The position numbers and the translations under genes are program-made. 30,268 bases of DNA, from assembly GCA_050251575.1 (NCBI GenBank), contig JBFWMP010000021.1:1-30268 (forward strand), in the 5' to 3' direction. The notes under the pieces were generated by a model. The model was not told where the DNA came from, did not search any database, and saw nothing but the letters and a program-made list of their open reading frames with translations. Positions 1 through 6,838 of this stretch are shown here, in pieces (the stretch's first letter is position 1; each line of letters starts with the position of its first letter). Source of the stretch: X23 sp050251575. Lineage in GTDB: Bacteria > Bacillota > Clostridia > SK-Y3.

Positions 1-20
1 CCGTCCCCAGTTACCTAAGT

Positions 21-62
21 AAAAATAAAACGGGATACTAAACTTATTACGCTTAGTATCCC
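21..62 (-). terminator. Intrinsic terminator of the ribosomal protein superoperon
   Basis: On the minus strand a perfect 10-bp stem (GGGATACTAA paired with TTAGTATCCC, at 53-62 and 32-41) with an 11-nt loop is followed at once by a U-rich run (GTTTTATTTTT, 31 down to 21). This is the standard Rho-independent layout. It lies 48 nt past the rplQ stop codon and marks the end of the operon. Confidence 0.9.
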
Positions 63-81
63 ATTATAATTTAATTCGTAT

Positions 82-109
82 CTCCGAGCTCCAAGCTCCG
101 AGCTCCAAG
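82..109. repeat. Heptad repeat tract, family 1 (CTCCRAG x4)
   Basis: Four exact 7-bp units alternate between CTCCGAG and CTCCAAG, 28 bp in all. The tract ends 1 nt from the rplQ stop codon (111), on the downstream side of the gene. It is the same family, in the same orientation, as the tracts at 2304 and 16980, and inverted relative to 12873, 16279 and 16749. Confidence 0.85.
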
Positions 110-110
110 C

Positions 111-452
111 TTATACTAACTCAATTATCGCCATTTCTGCGGCGTCCCCTCTTCTGGGACCCATTTTTATTACCCTGGTATATCCACCTTCACGGTCTTT
201 ATACTTAGGAGCAATATCATCAAAAAGTTTTTTCACTACATCTTCTTTAGTAATATATGATAGTGCTTGTCTTCTAGAATGAAGTGAACCTTCTTTTCCC
301 AAAGTAATCATTTTATCTGCCATACTTCTTACTTCTTTAGCTCTAGCTTCAGTAGTTTCAATCTTTCCATATTCTAAAACAGAAGTAACAAGATTCTTTA
401 GCATTGCAATTCTTTGGTCTGTTGGACGACCTAACTTTCTTGTTCCAGGCAT
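111..452 (-). CDS. rplQ: 50S ribosomal protein bL17
   Basis: Large-subunit protein bL17, which binds 23S rRNA near the peptide exit side of the ribosome. The 113-residue product opens with the family's conserved stretch MPGTRKLGRPTDQR and ends with the EMAIIELV tail, and its length is normal for a Firmicutes L17. The ATG is preceded by AAGGAGG at good spacing. It is the last gene of the superoperon, 48 nt after rpoA, which is the usual rpoA-rplQ pairing. A heptad repeat tract abuts its stop codon and the operon terminator follows. Confidence 0.97.
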   Translation of the reverse strand: MPGTRKLGRPTDQRIAMLKNLVTSVLEYGKIETTEARAKEVRSMADKMITLGKEGSLHSRRQALSYITKEDVVKKLFDDIAPKYKDREGGYTRVIKMGPRRGDAAEMAIIELV

Positions 453-479
453 AATTCTATACCTCCTTTTTACTTATTT

Positions 480-500
480 CTCCTAGCTCTCAGCTAATCA
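480..500. repeat. Degenerate heptad tract, family 1-like, at the rpoA stop
   Basis: Three decayed 7-bp units (CTCCTAG, CTCTCAG, then CTAATCA) resemble the CTCCRAG family. They run right up to the rpoA stop codon at 501. On its own this would be unconvincing. It is listed because position and phase match the clear tracts elsewhere in the operon. Confidence 0.35.
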
Positions 501-1448
501 TTATTCCTCGTTTGGTGTGAGTCCTAACCCAAGGGCTTCGAGTTTCTGCACCACTTCTTCAAGCGATTTTCTACCAAGATTTCTTACCTTCATCATGTCA
601 TCTTCGCTTCTATTAATAAGATCTTCCACGGTATTGATACCGGCTCTCTTAAGACAATTATAAGATCTTACAGAAAGGTCAAGTTCTTCGATAGTCATCT
701 CAAGAACTTTTTCTTTCTTAGTTTCTTCTTTTTCTACCATGATTTCAGTATTCTTTGCATGGTCTGAAAGATCAATGAATAAGTTAAGATGTTCACTCAT
801 AATCTTGGCACCAAGACTAATTGCCTCATCCGGCTTGATAATTCCATTGGTCCATACTTCCAACATCAACTTGTCATAATCGGTAACCTGCCCTACACGA
901 GTATTTTCTACTGTATAGTTTACCTTATGCACAGGTGTATATATTGAGTCTACCGGTATTAACCCAATAGGCTGTCCAGGCACCTTATTCTTCTCAGCTG
1001 ATACATATCCTCTACCTTTAGTCAAAGTAAGCTCCATGTAAAGCTTCGCATCTGCATTTAAAGTTGCAATGTGGAGTTCAGGATTTAAAATCTCTACATC
1101 TGCATCAACCTTAATATCCTTCGCCTTAATTGCTCCTTCACCTTCTGCTTCAATATATACAACTTTTGAACCTTCCGAATGAAGGTTTGCTGCAAGGCTC
1201 TTAATATTAAGAATAATCTCTGTTACGTCTTCCTTCACTCCTGGAATGGTGGAAAATTCATGGAGTACTCCATCTATTTTTATCGATGATACAGCTACTC
1301 CCGGTAAAGAAGATAATAATATCCTCCTTAAGGAATTTCCTAATGTAATACCATATCCTCTTTCAAGCGGCTCCACTACATATTTTCCATATATACCATC
1401 ATCGCTGGATTCAATGCATTCAATTTTTGGCTTTTCAATTTCTATCAT
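501..1448 (-). CDS. rpoA: DNA-directed RNA polymerase subunit alpha
   Basis: Alpha subunit of RNA polymerase. It dimerises to scaffold beta and beta', and its C-terminal domain contacts UP elements and regulators. The 315 residues show the N-terminal assembly domain (about 1-230, with LERGYGITLGNSLRRILLSS) and an alpha-CTD (about 250-310, with LDLSVRSYNCLKRAG and the NLGRKSLEEV helix-hairpin-helix). The Arg in SVRSYNC corresponds to the DNA-contacting Arg265 of E. coli. An ATG start follows GGGGAGGG. The gene lies between rpsD and rplQ in the alpha operon. The 130-nt gap before it (towards rpsD) holds no clear regulatory site. Confidence 0.98.
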   Translation of the reverse strand: MIEIEKPKIECIESSDDGIYGKYVVEPLERGYGITLGNSLRRILLSSLPGVAVSSIKIDGVLHEFSTIPGVKEDVTEIILNIKSLAANLHSEGSKVVYIEAEGEGAIKAKDIKVDADVEILNPELHIATLNADAKLYMELTLTKGRGYVSAEKNKVPGQPIGLIPVDSIYTPVHKVNYTVENTRVGQVTDYDKLMLEVWTNGIIKPDEAISLGAKIMSEHLNLFIDLSDHAKNTEIMVEKEETKKEKVLEMTIEELDLSVRSYNCLKRAGINTVEDLINRSEDDMMKVRNLGRKSLEEVVQKLEALGLGLTPNEE

Positions 1449-1578
1449 ATATAACCCTCCCCATGACTATCATTTTTATTGTTGATGTTTCCGAGGGCAA
1501 CTGATTATTTTAACTTAATCTTAATAAGTTTTCTATATATAGCTAATAAGGATATAGATAAGTTTCTACTCCTTACTA

Positions 1579-2205
1579 TTATTTAGAGTACAATTCTACA
1601 ATCAAGTGTTCTTCGATTGGTAGGTCGATATCTTCTCTACTTGAAAGACTCACTACCTTAGCTTCCAAAGTATCTCTATTCAAATCCAACCACTTTGGAA
1701 TAACCTTTCCATCAGTTGCTTCAAGAACAGCTTTAATCTTCTCTGAATTTCTGCTCTTTTGTCTAATTGAGATAACTTCGCCTTCTTTTACAAGATAAGA
1801 TGGAATATTTACTTTTTCTCCATTAATACTAAAGTGCCCATGTCTTACCAATTGTCTCGCTTCCGGCCTGGAAGTTGCAAAACCTAATCTATAGATTACG
1901 TTATCTAATCTACTCTCAAGAATCTGCAATAGGTTTTCACCGGTAATGCCTTTTTTCTTATTAGCCATTTCAAAGTATTTCTCAAACTGGCTTTCTAATA
2001 CGCCATAATATCTTCTTGCTTTTTGTTTTTCTCTCAACTGAATACCGTATTCAGAAGGTTTTTTTCTGCTTTGGCCATGCTGACCTGGCGCATAGCTTCT
2101 TCTTGCAATTCCACATTTGTCAGTATAACATCTTTCGCCTTTAAGAAATAGTTTTTGTCCTTCTCTTCGGCAAAGCCTACATACTGCTTCGGTATATCTC
2201 GCCAT
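1579..2205 (-). CDS. rpsD: 30S ribosomal protein uS4
   Basis: Primary 16S rRNA-binding assembly protein, and in several bacteria a translational autoregulator. The 208-residue product has the S4 RNA-binding domain at about 98-160 (RLDNVIYRLGFATSRPEAR). Four N-terminal cysteines, C9, C12, C26 and C31, mark the zinc-binding form of S4. The ATG follows AGGAGG. Its place between rpsK and rpoA is the alpha-operon arrangement known from E. coli and many Clostridia; in B. subtilis rpsD is a separate gene. The 132-nt gap on its upstream side carries a family 1 heptad tract next to the rpsK stop. Confidence 0.97.
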   Translation of the reverse strand: MARYTEAVCRLCRREGQKLFLKGERCYTDKCGIARRSYAPGQHGQSRKKPSEYGIQLREKQKARRYYGVLESQFEKYFEMANKKKGITGENLLQILESRLDNVIYRLGFATSRPEARQLVRHGHFSINGEKVNIPSYLVKEGEVISIRQKSRNSEKIKAVLEATDGKVIPKWLDLNRDTLEAKVVSLSSREDIDLPIEEHLIVELYSK

Positions 2206-2303
2206 CTATACTTACACCTCCTATAGTTCTATAAACATATCTATTTCTATCCATAATTGTACTAAGCTAAATAATCCGTAACTGAAGCAATGGCGGTTAT
2301 ATA

Positions 2304-2331
2304 CTCCGAGCTCCAAGCTCCAGACTCCGAG
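2304..2331. repeat. Heptad repeat tract, family 1 (CTCCRAG x4)
   Basis: Four 7-bp units: CTCCGAG, CTCCAAG, a variant CTCCAGA, and CTCCGAG again, 28 bp in total. The tract lies 6 nt from the rpsK stop codon (2338), within the rpsK-rpsD gap. Length and phase match the tract after rplQ. Confidence 0.8.
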
Positions 2332-2337
2332 CTTTCA

Positions 2338-2733
2338 TCAAACTCTTCTTCTTTTTGGTGGTCTGCATCCATTATGTGGAATCGGAGTTACGTCTTTTAT
2401 CATGCTCACTTCTAAACCTGCTGCTTGAAGTGCTCTGATTGCTGCTTCTCTTCCTGCACCAGGACCTTTTACAAAAACTTCTACAGTTTTCAGACCATGT
2501 TCCATTGCAGATTTAGCAGCAGTCTCTGCAGCCATCTGTGCAGCAAATGGTGTGCTTTTTCTAGAACCTCTAAAACCTAATCCACCGGCACTAGCCCATG
2601 AAAGTGCATTACCGGCAACATCAGTAATAGTTACGATCGTATTATTAAATGTTGAACGGATATGTGCAGCACCGCGTTCAATATTTTTACGCTCACGGCG
2701 TTTACGTGTGGTTTTCTTGGTCGCTTTAGCCAT
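2338..2733 (-). CDS. rpsK: 30S ribosomal protein uS11
   Basis: Small-subunit platform protein that, with S7, shapes the E-site region. The 131-residue product carries the conserved core GAAHIRSTFNNTIVTITD and the family's C-terminal signature NGCRPPKRRRV. ATG start after AAGGAGG. It follows rpsM by 19 nt, the universal rpsM-rpsK pairing, and is co-transcribed with it. The longer gap on its 3' side holds a heptad tract. Confidence 0.98.
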   Translation of the reverse strand: MAKATKKTTRKRRERKNIERGAAHIRSTFNNTIVTITDVAGNALSWASAGGLGFRGSRKSTPFAAQMAAETAAKSAMEHGLKTVEVFVKGPGAGREAAIRALQAAGLEVSMIKDVTPIPHNGCRPPKRRRV

Positions 2734-2752
2734 TACTTACTATTCCCTCCTT

Positions 2753-3121
2753 TTACTTCTTCTTACCTGCAACAGTTCTCTTTGGACCTTTTCTGGTTCT
2801 TGCATTTGTCTTTGATCTCTGCCCTCTAACCGGAAGTCCACGACGATGCCTATATCCCCTATAAGATCCAATTTCGATAAGCCTCTTAATATCAAGAGCT
2901 GTTTGACGTCTTAGGTCACCTTCAACCCTAAAGTTTTTATCTATTACTTCTCTTAATTTTGCAATTTCATCATCGGTAAGGTCTCTTACTCTTGTATCAG
3001 GATTGATTCCTGTCATAGTCAAAATTTCATTTGATCTTTTCTGGCCAATACCGAATATATAAGTCAATCCGATTTCTACTCGCTTTTCTCTTGGTAAGTC
3101 AACACCAGCGATTCTCGCCAT
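2753..3121 (-). CDS. rpsM: 30S ribosomal protein uS13
   Basis: Head protein of the small subunit that bridges to the large subunit and contacts the P-site tRNA with its basic tail. The 122 residues begin MARIAGVDLPREKRVEI, hold the helix-two-turn-helix core (YIFGIGQKRSNEIL), and end in a Lys/Arg-rich tail (KTNARTRKGPKRT). ATG start after GGGAGGTG with slightly long spacing. It is the first gene of the alpha section and is preceded by a 259-nt gap with its own candidate promoter, hairpin and two inverted heptad tracts. Confidence 0.98.
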   Translation of the reverse strand: MARIAGVDLPREKRVEIGLTYIFGIGQKRSNEILTMTGINPDTRVRDLTDDEIAKLREVIDKNFRVEGDLRRQTALDIKRLIEIGSYRGYRHRRGLPVRGQRSKTNARTRKGPKRTVAGKKK

Positions 3122-3144
3122 TCTACTTTACACCTCCCAGAATG

Positions 3145-3172
3145 TTCAATTGACAATTGACAATTGAGAATT
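3145..3172. repeat. Heptad repeat tract, family 2 (NNCAATT x4)
   Basis: Four 7-bp units sharing AATT: TTCAATT, GACAATT twice, then GAGAATT. The tract begins 23 nt upstream of the rpsM start codon, just outside the ribosome binding site. A second four-unit tract in inverted orientation lies at 3348, so the pair brackets the rpmJ-rpsM gap. Confidence 0.75.
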
Positions 3173-3245
3173 GAAAACTATTTTATAATTGCCAATTGCT
3201 TCTTTACTTAATAAATAGTTTATAAATATATTATTTGCCAAGTTA

Positions 3246-3264
3246 TAGCCACTCTTAGTGGCTA
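3246..3264 (-). promoter_or_regulatory. Hairpin in the rpsM leader
   Basis: A perfect 8-bp stem (TAGCCACT with AGTGGCTA) and a 3-nt loop lies in the presumed 5' leader of rpsM. No U-run follows on the minus strand, so it is not a plain intrinsic terminator. A regulatory role, such as a ribosomal-protein binding site, is inference from its place ahead of the alpha operon, where E. coli S4 acts. Confidence 0.45.
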
Positions 3265-3294
3265 TTCAGCCGCCCTTAACAAACTATACACAAT

Positions 3295-3337
3295 GTAATA
3301 CTTTTTAGACATATTCTAATGTCATAAAGTATATTAC
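3295..3337. promoter_or_regulatory. Imperfect dyad spanning the -10 box and start of the rpsM promoter
   Basis: GTAATACTTTTTAGACAT and, after a 6-nt centre, the reverse complement of GTAATATACTTTATGACAT form arms of 18-19 nt with a few mismatches. The dyad covers the TAATAT -10 box and the predicted transcription start. It could be an operator or a 5'-end hairpin of the leader. Confidence 0.45.
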
Positions 3338-3359
3338 AGCACTAATCGACAATTGTCAA
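3331..3359 (-). promoter_or_regulatory. Candidate sigma-A promoter for rpsM-rpsK-rpsD-rpoA-rplQ
   Basis: Minus strand TTGACA (3354-3359), 17-nt spacer, TAATAT (3331-3336). The -35 box is an exact consensus match and is part of the heptad tract at 3348-3375. Transcription would start near 3324, giving a leader of about 200 nt before rpsM. Confidence 0.6.
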
Positions 3360-3375
3360 TTCTCAATTGTCAATT
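3348..3375. repeat. Heptad repeat tract, family 2 (NNCAATT x4)
   Basis: Four 7-bp units of the form (GAC/GTC/CTC)AATT, 28 bp. It ends 5 nt from the rpmJ stop codon (3381). It is inverted relative to the tract at 3145, and its minus strand provides the TTGACA box of the promoter described for rpsM. Confidence 0.8.
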
Positions 3376-3380
3376 AGTGA

Positions 3381-3494
3381 TCAGCCTTGTTTTTGTTTAT
3401 GCTTGGGATTTTCACAAATTACCATGATTCTCCCTTTTCTTTTAATAATTTTGCATTTTTCACATATTGGTTTTACTGACGGTCTTACTTTCAC
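3381..3494 (-). CDS. rpmJ: 50S ribosomal protein bL36
   Basis: Smallest large-subunit protein, 37 residues, starting MKVRPSVKPICEKCK and ending NPKHKQKQG. Zinc ligands C11, C14, C27 and H32 are all present, so this is the zinc-containing form. The start is GTG at 3494, placed just after AGGAGGGATTCCA, and no ATG is available nearby. It sits between infA and rpsM as in most Firmicutes. Confidence 0.95.
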   Translation of the reverse strand: MKVRPSVKPICEKCKIIKRKGRIMVICENPKHKQKQG

Positions 3495-3532
3495 TGGAAT
3501 CCCTCCTTTGAATACCAACTGACCAATCCAGA

Positions 3533-3751
3533 TTATTTTGCTCTCCAAGTAATTCTTCCCCGGGTCAAGTCATAAGGCGATAATTCAATAGTAACTTTAT
3601 CTCCCGGTAAAATTCTAATAAAATGCATCCTTAACTTCCCGGAAATATGAGCAAGAATTTTGTGTCCATTTTCTAGTTCAACTTGAAACATTGCATTAGG
3701 CAAGGCCTCTACTACTTTGCCTTCAACCTCGATAATATCTTCTTTTGCCAA
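3533..3751 (-). CDS. infA: Translation initiation factor IF-1
   Basis: IF-1 binds the ribosomal A site during initiation and aids IF-2 and IF-3. The 72-residue OB-fold protein has the standard MAKEDIIEVEGKVVEALPNA start and the HISGKLRMHFIRILPGD core. The start codon is TTG: the minus strand reads GGAGG, a 9-nt gap, then TTG GCA AAA, and no in-frame ATG would give the conserved N-terminus. It lies between the KOW gene and rpmJ, with gaps of about 40 nt. An initiation factor started from a rare codon could be autoregulated, but that is inference. Confidence 0.97.
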   Translation of the reverse strand: MAKEDIIEVEGKVVEALPNAMFQVELENGHKILAHISGKLRMHFIRILPGDKVTIELSPYDLTRGRITWRAK

Positions 3752-3793
3752 GGAATAAAACCTCCTTTAACCACGACTACACAACTCCTGTTT

Positions 3794-4060
3794 CTACTGC
3801 TCCAGCTGATCTCTCAAGCATCTCCTAAGCTCAGCATTGGTTACCTTCTGTTGTTTAGTGAGTTTCTCTCGTATTTGTTGATCATCTCTTCCGGCAGATA
3901 GTAAATGCTTTATCTTCTTCTTTTTTGGTTTTTCAACCCTTCTGATATCACCATCACATAAGTAAGCATAGTGATCGTCTATTACTTCCATAACAATGAA
4001 ATGTTTTCCTTTATCTCTACCGGCTGTCGAATAAACGATTTGTCCAGGATATACGTCCAT
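3794..4060 (-). CDS. KOW domain RNA-binding protein (L14e/L24-like)
   Basis: An 88-residue basic protein with an N-terminal KOW-like SH3 barrel (GQIVYSTAGRDKGKHFIVME, about residues 5-25) followed by a Lys-rich linker (RRVEKPKKKKIKHL) and a charged helical tail. KOW modules bind rRNA. Proteins of this type sit between map and infA in many Clostridia and are annotated as KOW-domain RNA-binding proteins without a settled function. The ATG at 4060 is preferred because GAGG lies 8 nt before it; an upstream GTG overlaps that site. It probably binds the ribosome or its rRNA. Confidence 0.85.
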   Translation of the reverse strand: MDVYPGQIVYSTAGRDKGKHFIVMEVIDDHYAYLCDGDIRRVEKPKKKKIKHLLSAGRDDQQIREKLTKQQKVTNAELRRCLRDQLEQ

Positions 4061-4079
4061 AACTATCACCTCATTATAC

Positions 4080-4826
4080 TCACGTGTCGGTCAATATCTC
4101 CGGACCTTCTTGCCCAATAACAATTGTATGCTCATAATGAGCAGAGAAGCTGCCATCTACTGTGATGACTGTCCATCGATTGGGCAATATCTTCACATGA
4201 TGCTTTCCCGCATTTACCATGGGTTCAATCGCTAGTGCCATTCCTGTAAGCAGTCTTGGCCCCCTCCCAGGATTACCAAAGTTTGGTATCTGAGGTTCTT
4301 CATGCATTTGCTGTCCAATACCGTGCCCTACGAAATCACGTACTACCGAATACCCGTGACACTCAACATATTTTTGGATTGCTGAGGATATATCAGATAA
4401 CCTGTTTCCTTCGACAGCAAATTTTAATCCTTCAAAAAAGCTGTCTCTAGTCACTTGTATTAATCTTTTAGCTTCTTCTGATATATTGCCTACCGGATGA
4501 GTTCTTGCTGCGTCACCATGATATCCTTTATAAATGGCACCGATATCTATACTGATAATATTGCCATCTTTTAACTTTGTTAAACCTGGGATACCATGTA
4601 CTACCTCTTCATTAACAGAAGCGCAAATGCTTGCCGGAAATCCATTATAGCCTTTAAAAGATGGCTCAGCTCCTTGACTTCTTATATATTCTTCTGCAAT
4701 ACTATCCAATTCCTTTGTTGTAACGCCAGGTCGAATGGCTTTTTCCAAAAGCTTATGGGTTTCTGATACGATTTGGCCGGCATGCCGCATATATTCAATT
4801 TCTTGAGCCGATTTAATAGTAATCAT
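4080..4826 (-). CDS. map: Methionine aminopeptidase, type I
   Basis: Removes the initiator methionine from nascent proteins with a dinuclear metal centre. The 248-residue product has all five metal ligands of the pita-bread fold: D94, D105, H168, E201 and E232, plus H77 of the substrate pocket (VNEEVVHGIP). There is no N-terminal zinc-finger extension, so it is the simple bacterial form. The start codon directly follows the adk stop with no gap, which points to translational coupling. Its place next to secY and adk is standard for Firmicutes. Confidence 0.97.
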   Translation of the reverse strand: MITIKSAQEIEYMRHAGQIVSETHKLLEKAIRPGVTTKELDSIAEEYIRSQGAEPSFKGYNGFPASICASVNEEVVHGIPGLTKLKDGNIISIDIGAIYKGYHGDAARTHPVGNISEEAKRLIQVTRDSFFEGLKFAVEGNRLSDISSAIQKYVECHGYSVVRDFVGHGIGQQMHEEPQIPNFGNPGRGPRLLTGMALAIEPMVNAGKHHVKILPNRWTVITVDGSFSAHYEHTIVIGQEGPEILTDT

Positions 4827-5462
4827 TTACTCTACTCCAAGCGCCTTGTATACTTCTTTTGTTGTATCACTTACTTCTTCTTGACCATAAACTATCACCA
4901 GACAGCCTCTTTTCGCATAATATTCTTTTAGTGGCTCCGTCTGCTCATGATATACTTTTAACCTATTCTTAACTGTTTCAGGAGCATCATCCTGCCGCAT
5001 GATAAGAGTCCCACCGCAAGCATCACACTTGTCTTCTTCCTTAGAAGGCTTATACACCATGTGATAGGTTGCCCCACACTGGCTGCATTGTCTTCGACCA
5101 GATATTCTTTCAATAATCTTTTCTTCTGCTACTTCTATACTTAAAACCTTGTCAATAATAACATTCATTTTTTCTAACGCATCTGCCTGAGGTACCGTTC
5201 GCGGAAAACCATCCAGAATAAATCCTTTTTGACAATCGTTCTGTGATAATCTTTCTTTCACTATTTCAATCACCACGTCATCAGGAACAAGCAATCCTCT
5301 ATCAATGTACTGCTTTGCTTCCTTACCTAATTCTGTACCCTGCCTTAATGCGTTACGGATAATCTCACCTGTGGAAATTGTAGGTATCCCCTGTTTCTTT
5401 GACAGGAACTCTGCTTGTGTCCCTTTTCCGGCACCGGGTGCTCCTAAAATTATTAGTCTCAT
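4827..5462 (-). CDS. adk: Adenylate kinase (zinc lid form)
   Basis: Interconverts ATP plus AMP with two ADP. The 211-residue protein carries the P-loop GAPGAGKGTQ (7-16), the FILDGFPRT motif (81-89) and a long LID domain with four cysteines, C126, C129, C146 and C149, that hold a zinc ion as in Gram-positive adenylate kinases. The ATG follows GGGGG. A 103-nt gap separates it from secY, holding two inverted heptad tracts and a candidate promoter, so adk may have its own transcript as well as the operon's. Confidence 0.98.
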   Translation of the reverse strand: MRLIILGAPGAGKGTQAEFLSKKQGIPTISTGEIIRNALRQGTELGKEAKQYIDRGLLVPDDVVIEIVKERLSQNDCQKGFILDGFPRTVPQADALEKMNVIIDKVLSIEVAEEKIIERISGRRQCSQCGATYHMVYKPSKEEDKCDACGGTLIMRQDDAPETVKNRLKVYHEQTEPLKEYYAKRGCLVIVYGQEEVSDTTKEVYKALGVE

Positions 5463-5482
5463 TTTTTACCCCCATTCCAATA

Positions 5483-5517
5483 TGGAATTGAGAATTTAGA
5501 ATTGAGAATTGAGAATT
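5483..5517. repeat. Heptad repeat tract, family 2 (NNGAATT x5)
   Basis: Five 7-bp units, TGGAATT, GAGAATT, TAGAATT and GAGAATT twice. It starts 21 nt upstream of the adk start codon, the same spacing as the tract before rpsM. It is inverted relative to the tract at 5540. Confidence 0.75.
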
Positions 5518-5544
5518 AAAAGACTACATTTCAGTAATTGTCAA
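5515..5544 (-). promoter_or_regulatory. Candidate internal promoter before adk
   Basis: Minus strand TTGACA (5539-5544), 18-nt spacer, TTTAAT (5515-5520). The -35 box lies in one heptad tract and the -10 box at the edge of the other. It would drive adk, map, the KOW gene, infA and possibly the alpha section. Confidence 0.45.
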
Positions 5545-5567
5545 TTCTCAATTGCCAATTTTCAATT
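5540..5567. repeat. Heptad repeat tract, family 2 (NNCAATT x4)
   Basis: Four units, GTCAATT, CTCAATT, GCCAATT and TTCAATT, with a decayed fifth (AGTAATT) in front. The tract overlaps the first two bases of the secY stop codon (5566-5568), so the stop itself is part of the repeat edge. Confidence 0.75.
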
Positions 5568-6837
5568 ATTCTAAAAAGCCTTTATAATGTCTCATTAACA
5601 TTTGTGATTCCATCTGCTTCACTGTCTCCAGCGCAACACTCACTACAATCAATAAGCTGGTGCCGCCAATTGCTAATCCACCTAATTTTATACCATAGTT
5701 AAGGAAAATCGGCAATACAGCAATCAATCCTAAAAATACTGCTCCCGTAAGAGTGATTCTCGAAAGCACCTTGTTGATATAATCTGATGTAGGTCTTCCC
5801 GGTCTGATACCAGGTATAAAACCGCCATTCTTCTTCATATTATTTGCTATTTCTATAGGATTAAAGTAAATAGCCGTATAGAAATAAGTAAAGAATATGA
5901 TCAATATAAAGTAAAATGTTCCATAAAACCAGGAACTTGGTGAAATAAACTGAAGAAAACTATACCAAAATGTTCCTGACTGTGGCTGAGTAAAAAATTG
6001 CGCTATGGTTGAGGGAAATGCCATTATAGACATTGCAAATATAATGGGAATAACACCTGCCAAGCTAACCTTTATAGGAATATGCGTACTCTGCCCACCA
6101 TACATTTTTCTGCCTACTACTCTTTTAGCATATTGTACAGGAATTCTTCTTTCAGCCTGATTCATTGTAACAACTGCAGCGATAACTCCTAATGCAAATA
6201 CTACAAATAATAATAATGTAAAGATATTCAAATTCTTGTTAATATAGTTTGAATATAGCGCAGTCACCATTGCAGGTCCTCTGGAAATAATACCTGCAAA
6301 GATCAACAGCGAAATACCGTTTCCGATTCCTTTTTCAGTGATTTGCTCTCCCAACCACATTAAGAAAGCTGTACCTGCAGTAAATGTAAAAGTAATCGTA
6401 ATATACGAGAGAATCCCTGGATTTACGATTGCTCCACTCAAACCGAAATACAAACCGGTTGCTTGAACAAATCCCAAAACTACAGTACCATATCTTGTAA
6501 ACTGAGCGATTTTCTTCCTGCCTTCTTCCCCTTCTTTTGCAAGCTTTTCCAAACTGGGGATTGCAACTGTTAACAGCTGCATAATAATTGATGCGTTGAT
6601 GTAAGGTGTTATACTCATAGCAAATATTGTTGCATTACCAAAAGCACCGCCTGTGAGTGTGTCCAAAAATCCAAACAGAGAATTATTGTTACCAATTAAT
6701 TGCTGTAATGCTGTTTTATCCATACCAGGTACTGGGATGAATGAACCAAATCGAAAAACTATCAACAGCAATATGGTGTATAATATCCTTTTCCTTAAGT
6801 CCGGAATCTTCCAGGCATTTCTCAATATCTGAAACAC
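5566..6837 (-). CDS. secY: Protein translocase subunit SecY
   Basis: Channel subunit of the SecYEG translocon in the cytoplasmic membrane. The 423-residue protein has ten predicted membrane segments and the family motifs FRFGSFIPVPGMD near the N-terminus, GGAFGNATIFAMSITPYI in the plug/TM2 region, and GFIPGIRPGRPT in the late cytoplasmic loop. The start is GTG at 6837, 7 nt after GAGGTG and one base after the rplO stop, so the two genes are tightly coupled. rplO-secY-adk-map is the conserved spc-operon end. Confidence 0.98.
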   Translation of the reverse strand: MFQILRNAWKIPDLRKRILYTILLLIVFRFGSFIPVPGMDKTALQQLIGNNNSLFGFLDTLTGGAFGNATIFAMSITPYINASIIMQLLTVAIPSLEKLAKEGEEGRKKIAQFTRYGTVVLGFVQATGLYFGLSGAIVNPGILSYITITFTFTAGTAFLMWLGEQITEKGIGNGISLLIFAGIISRGPAMVTALYSNYINKNLNIFTLLLFVVFALGVIAAVVTMNQAERRIPVQYAKRVVGRKMYGGQSTHIPIKVSLAGVIPIIFAMSIMAFPSTIAQFFTQPQSGTFWYSFLQFISPSSWFYGTFYFILIIFFTYFYTAIYFNPIEIANNMKKNGGFIPGIRPGRPTSDYINKVLSRITLTGAVFLGLIAVLPIFLNYGIKLGGLAIGGTSLLIVVSVALETVKQMESQMLMRHYKGFLE

Positions 6838-6838
6838 T

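Noticed and set aside
1..20. Window edge reads, on the minus strand, ACTGGGGACGG, similar to the GGGGAC-type repeats
   Set aside because: Only a half-element could be present and the sequence is cut by the window edge, so it cannot be called.
1449..1578. Possible heptad units ACTCCTT and ACTATTA at the rpsD stop codon (1568-1581)
   Set aside because: Only two decayed units in AT-rich sequence; this could be chance.
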